A DNA stretch of 55,610 nucleotides from an uncultured Bacteroidales bacterium (GTDB lineage: Bacteria > Bacteroidota > Bacteroidia > Bacteroidales > UBA932). A model generated the notes under the pieces. It ran no database searches and had not been told where the DNA came from. It saw only the letters and a program-made list of their open reading frames with translations. Every line of letters starts with the position of its first letter. The stretch's first letter is position 1. The stretch lies in assembly GCA_947367315.1 (NCBI GenBank), contig CANBDX010000004.1, forward strand, positions 1-55,610, in the 5' to 3' direction. Shown here one piece after another: positions 52,327-55,610 of this stretch. The translations under genes and the position numbers were made by a program.

Positions 52327-54666
52327 ATGAAACTGAAGGAAACAATAACAAAGACGCTGTCGCTGGGAACGGGACTGGCTGTGGGAATGCTTCTGATAGG
52401 CATGCTGTGTCACGAGATGAGTTTCGACCGCTGCTACAGCGAACCTGAAGACATCTGGCAGATAATGTCATTATACACCATGCCGGACGGGGACAGTGAA
52501 TCAGAAACCACATCAGGGGCTGTCGCACCGGGATTCAGGGAATATGTACCGGGAGTGGAGGCAGCCACCAGATGGAGATATATCTGGAACAGCGACAGAT
52601 TCCTGGACGAAGAGATGAATGCAATAAACGGCTCCGTAATCGTTGCCGACACGAATTTCTTCGATGTGTTCGACACAGAAATAATAGCCGGCGACCCGAA
52701 GCAGGCACTCGGCAGTCACGGTTGTGCCATGGTTTCGGAAACTTTCGCAGAGAAATTGGGAGGGCCTTCGGAGGCTATGGGAAAGATAATTCAGAATGAA
52801 GAACTGCCCGGATTCATGATAACGGTTTCCGGAATATTCAAAGACTTCCCTCATCACTGTTCCGTAGAGCATGACGTGCTTCTCTCAATGGAAAGCCTCA
52901 CCAGACAATCTACTGAAAACTGGATAGGCAACGACACATACAGAGGTTTTGTAAGGCTGGCAGAAGGGACAGATCCTGATATGCTCGCTCCTGCGATAAG
53001 ACTCATGCAGGAGAAGAATTATCCGCCGGAAGCGATCCGGATGGCGGAAAGGTCAGGATTGGACATAAATTATTACCTCTCCCCGCTTACGAAGATGCAT
53101 ATTTCCATACCTCAGGTGAGGACTGGAATGATAGTGATGGCGGTGGTCGCATTTCTGCTCATCATGATTTCACTTCTGAACTATGTGCTGATATCGATAT
53201 CCGCTCTGGTCAAGAGATCCAAGGAAATGGGTGTACGCAAATGCTACGGCGCCGGAAGGGGTAACATTTACGGAATAATGATCAAGGAAGCCGCCATCGA
53301 CACGGCAGCAGCACTTATTGTCGCTGCAGCGATCATCCTTGCACTCAAGCCGTTGATCGAAAACCTGACAGGCATTCCAGTCAATGCGGTTTTCGTCAGA
53401 TCATCATACTTCACTCTCGCCGGTGTCGTGGTACTCATTTTCGGGGTAGCCGCCGTTCTTCCGGGATATCTCTACTCAAGAATTCCTGCGGATGCGGCAA
53501 TCAGAAACTATAAAGAGAACAAGCGCGTATGGAAACTGGCGCTGCTTTTCCTTCAGACCGGCATCTGCGCCCTTCTGCTGACCCTTGTCTGCGTGATCAA
53601 CGCCCAGTACAGAAAGGCGGTGAATGACAAGCCGGGCTACGAATATGAAAACATTCTGTGGACAGTCCTTACCGGTACCGACAAAAGCACACATCAGGGA
53701 ATCATCGACGAACTGACGGGCACGCCTGAAGTGGTCGATGTGCAGATGTCCTACAGCCTGCCTCTGGACTATTCCTCAGGCAACAACATTCTGCTTCCTG
53801 ATACGGAACACACCGAACTGTTCAATGTGGCAGACCAGTATGAAGGTACGGCGGGACTGTTCGAAATGCTTGAGATTCCGTTCATTGAAGGAAGGTATCC
53901 TCAATCGGAGTCGGAAGTGGCGGTAAGCGAAAGTTTCGTGACGAAGATGATGGAATTCCAGGATTGGAGCGACGGTGCCACAGGCAAAGTCATTGCTGTC
54001 ACAGAACATAGCCAGACTACCGACAAGGTGTTCACCATCAGCGGAGTATATAAGGATTACAGGATAAACACCCTCACCAACCAGGACACTCGTGCAAGCA
54101 TAAAGTTCTATGGAGAAGTCGGCAAGGGACACATGCCTTTCATGGCTGTCAAGGTAAGGGAGGTGACACGCGAGACCATCGACAAGGTCGAGAACATCAT
54201 ACAGTCAAGGATCGAGAACAAGGATGTGGTCGTGAAGGCGTATAAGGATTCCATGAAGGAAGCGTATGAGAGTGAGAAGAGAATGAGAGACCTCATAATT
54301 GTAGGCAGCATCGTATCCATCATCATCGCACTTTTCGGACTGATAGGATATATCCGCGACGAATCGCAGCGAAGAAGCAAGGAGATGGCTGTGCGCAAGA
54401 TCAACGGAGCGAGCGTGAATGAAATCGTCGGCATTTATGTCGGCGAGATCATGAAGCTCAGCATTCCTGCAATCATCATCGGAAACGTCGGGGCGTATTT
54501 CGCAGCGGGCTCATGGCTGAAGAACTTCTCGGAGAGAATCACCCTCTCGCCATGGTACTTCATCCTCGCGGACATAGTCATTATCATACTGGTCACTGAC
54601 TCGGTAGTCCTGAACAGCCTCCGTATTTCACGCAGCAATCCGGTGGACTCCCTGAAGAATGAATAG
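52327..54666 (+). CDS. ABC transporter permease, FtsX/MacB-like (two FtsX modules)
   Basis: The 779-residue protein has an N-terminal helix (GTGLAVGMLLIGMLC), a MacB-type periplasmic domain, a first FtsX module near residues 260-400 (VVAFLLIMISLLNYVLISIS...SKEMGVRKCYGA), another hydrophobic helix near 405-420, a second periplasmic domain, and a second FtsX module at the C-terminus (IVGSIVSIIIALFGLIGYI...SKEMAVRKINGA). The two-module plan is usual in Bacteroidetes. It works with the ATPase at 54736. Confidence 0.9.
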   Translation: MKLKETITKTLSLGTGLAVGMLLIGMLCHEMSFDRCYSEPEDIWQIMSLYTMPDGDSESETTSGAVAPGFREYVPGVEAATRWRYIWNSDRFLDEEMNAINGSVIVADTNFFDVFDTEIIAGDPKQALGSHGCAMVSETFAEKLGGPSEAMGKIIQNEELPGFMITVSGIFKDFPHHCSVEHDVLLSMESLTRQSTENWIGNDTYRGFVRLAEGTDPDMLAPAIRLMQEKNYPPEAIRMAERSGLDINYYLSPLTKMHISIPQVRTGMIVMAVVAFLLIMISLLNYVLISISALVKRSKEMGVRKCYGAGRGNIYGIMIKEAAIDTAAALIVAAAIILALKPLIENLTGIPVNAVFVRSSYFTLAGVVVLIFGVAAVLPGYLYSRIPADAAIRNYKENKRVWKLALLFLQTGICALLLTLVCVINAQYRKAVNDKPGYEYENILWTVLTGTDKSTHQGIIDELTGTPEVVDVQMSYSLPLDYSSGNNILLPDTEHTELFNVADQYEGTAGLFEMLEIPFIEGRYPQSESEVAVSESFVTKMMEFQDWSDGATGKVIAVTEHSQTTDKVFTISGVYKDYRINTLTNQDTRASIKFYGEVGKGHMPFMAVKVREVTRETIDKVENIIQSRIENKDVVVKAYKDSMKEAYESEKRMRDLIIVGSIVSIIIALFGLIGYIRDESQRRSKEMAVRKINGASVNEIVGIYVGEIMKLSIPAIIIGNVGAYFAAGSWLKNFSERITLSPWYFILADIVIIILVTDSVVLNSLRISRSNPVDSLKNE

Positions 54667-54672
54667 CACACT

Positions 54673-54699
54673 GTCATTCCGAGCGTAGCCGAGGAATCT
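54673..54699 (+). repeat. Short intergenic repeat
   Basis: GTCATTCCGAGCG followed by TAGCCGAGGAATCT matches the common GTCATTCCGAGCG/GAGGAATC intergenic repeat type. It lies in the gap between the permease and ATPase genes. Confidence 0.5.
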
Positions 54700-54735
54700 A
54701 ACAAATAAATACAAACAATTAAAACACATAACATC

Positions 54736-55416
54736 ATGATCAAAGTAACAGACCTCAGCAAGGTTTTCCGCACAGAGGAAATCGAGACAACAGCACTCAA
54801 CAAGGTTTCATTCGAAATCAACGACGGCGAATTCGTGGCAATCATGGGTCCTTCAGGTTGTGGCAAGTCCACCCTCCTGAACATCCTCGGTCTTCTTGAC
54901 AACCCTACCGACGGAAGCTACCAGCTTCTCGGACAGGAAGTGGCAAAGCTCAAGGAGAAGGACCGCACCAAGTTCCGCAAAGGCAACATCGGCTTCGTGT
55001 TCCAGAGCTTCAACCTCATCGACGAGCTCAATGTGTATGAGAATGTGGAACTTCCGCTGAAGTATCTCAACATCAGCTCATCAGAACGCAAGCAGCGCGT
55101 TACCGAGATGCTCAAGAGGATGAACATCAGCCACCGCGCTCAGCACTTCCCTCAGCAGCTCTCCGGAGGTCAGCAGCAGCGCGTTGCCATCGCCCGTGCA
55201 GTCGTGTCGAACCCTAAGCTGATCCTTGCCGATGAGCCTACAGGTAACCTCGACTCTAAGAACGGCAAGGAGGTGATGGACCTTCTTACCGAGCTTAACA
55301 AGGAGGGAACAACCATTGTGATGGTGACACACTCACAGAAGGACGCAGCTTGCGCACAGCGCATAGTCAACCTCTTCGACGGTCAGATTGTCAGCGATGT
55401 AAAGAACGAACTCTAG
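54736..55416 (+). CDS. ABC transporter ATP-binding protein (MacB/LolD type)
   Basis: The 226-residue ATPase has Walker A GPSGCGKST, the Q-loop GFVFQSFNLIDELN, the signature LSGGQQQRVAIARA, Walker B LILADEPTGNLDS and the H-loop VMVTHS. It is the MacB/LolD subfamily that powers FtsX-type mechanotransmission permeases. It lies between two permease genes, so it may serve both. Confidence 0.95.
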   Translation: MIKVTDLSKVFRTEEIETTALNKVSFEINDGEFVAIMGPSGCGKSTLLNILGLLDNPTDGSYQLLGQEVAKLKEKDRTKFRKGNIGFVFQSFNLIDELNVYENVELPLKYLNISSSERKQRVTEMLKRMNISHRAQHFPQQLSGGQQQRVAIARAVVSNPKLILADEPTGNLDSKNGKEVMDLLTELNKEGTTIVMVTHSQKDAACAQRIVNLFDGQIVSDVKNEL

Positions 55417-55448
55417 AGTTGTTAAACATACATATTGAACTTGACATA

Positions 55449-55476
55449 AAAGACACTGTCGCGAGATACTGTCTTT
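55449..55476 (+). terminator. Weak hairpin after the ATPase gene
   Basis: AAAGACA pairs with TGTCTTT around a 14-base loop, followed by ATTTCC. It may reduce read-through into the next permease gene, but the stem is short. Confidence 0.35.
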
Positions 55477-55525
55477 ATTTCCATAACATAACGGATAGAC
55501 ACAACGACTAAACATAACTGACGAA

Positions 55526-55610
55526 ATGGCATCATTCAACATATTCAGAAAAGGCAGCAGCTCATTCATGTCAAGCATACTCAATGTGCTTGGTATGGCT
55601 GTGGCGTTCG
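55526..55610 (+). CDS. Second ABC permease (partial, continues past the right edge)
   Basis: The visible 28 residues, including FNIFRKGSSSFMSSILNVLG and then MAVAF, match the N-terminus of Bacteroidetes MacB/FtsX-type permeases (a short basic lead and the first transmembrane helix). It follows the ATPase by 109 bases on the same strand. The remainder lies outside the window. Confidence 0.72.
   Translation, partial: MASFNIFRKGSSSFMSSILNVLGMAVAF

Overview
The window looks like chromosomal DNA of an anaerobic member of the order Bacteroidales. Many genes are preceded by the Bacteroidetes -7 promoter box TAnnTTTG, Shine-Dalgarno motifs are weak, and the gene content is typical of the group: a TonB-dependent receptor with a carboxypeptidase-like plug extension, long NusB, DUF3276, DUF5606, a YbbR protein, RNase Y beside ZapA, a four-subunit 2-oxoacid:ferredoxin oxidoreductase, the acyltransferase pair resembling glycine-lipid GlsA/GlsB, and tandem FtsX-type ABC permeases. 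No rRNA, tRNA, CRISPR array or prophage was seen. The genus cannot be told from this sequence alone.

Layout. 1-330: end of an IS4-family insertion sequence running off the left edge. 363-3974: peroxiredoxin, Pif1-like helicase and Gfo/Idh/MocA oxidoreductase. 3971-6464 (minus): methyltransferase, unknown membrane protein, LemA-like protein. 6560-10024: DUF1846 protein and the glsA/glsB-like pair. 10047-15634: an accessory cassette bracketed by relics of an IS3-family and an IS4-family element. It holds a membrane-anchored LytTR regulator facing a divergent operon of a TPR-like protein, a stand-alone condensation-domain protein, an acyl-AMP ligase and an acyl carrier protein. 15626-21315 (minus): housekeeping run nusB-yajC-ybbR-coaE-DUF5606-rimO-lipoprotein. 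21414-25825: DUF3276, nadE, purine nucleoside phosphorylase and an MTA/SAH deaminase-like amidohydrolase. 26234-28867: oxoacid:ferredoxin oxidoreductase operon. 28958-33318: coiled-coil protein, zapA, a candidate 6S RNA, rny, dsbD. 33331-38951: large hairpin, glnS, TonB-dependent receptor, fucose-isomerase-like protein. 39082-42731: repeats, small membrane proteins, a DUF2975/XRE pair and a TraB/GumN gene gutted by an internal deletion. 42856-47792: alpha/beta hydrolase, SMR transporter, yicC, porin, GtrA and CDP-alcohol phosphotransferase. 47933-55610: a DUF2807 lipoprotein, an ECF sigma factor with a tiny downstream ORF, and a divergent TolC-adaptor-permease-ATPase-permease export operon that leaves the window.

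The strongest candidate for a little-described system is the cassette at 10266-15384. It has the minimum parts to activate a carboxylic acid as an adenylate (ligase), hold it as a thioester (carrier protein) and pass it to an acceptor (condensation domain), plus its own regulator and repeated putative binding sites in the divergent promoter region. Its product cannot be read from the sequence. Other points worth checking are a NAD+ synthetase whose glutaminase nucleophile cysteine appears to be glycine, a hairpin repeat family with a conserved core and changing outer stems, and a phased palindromic operator between the ECF sigma gene and the efflux operon. All calls come from reading motifs by eye; no database search was run.
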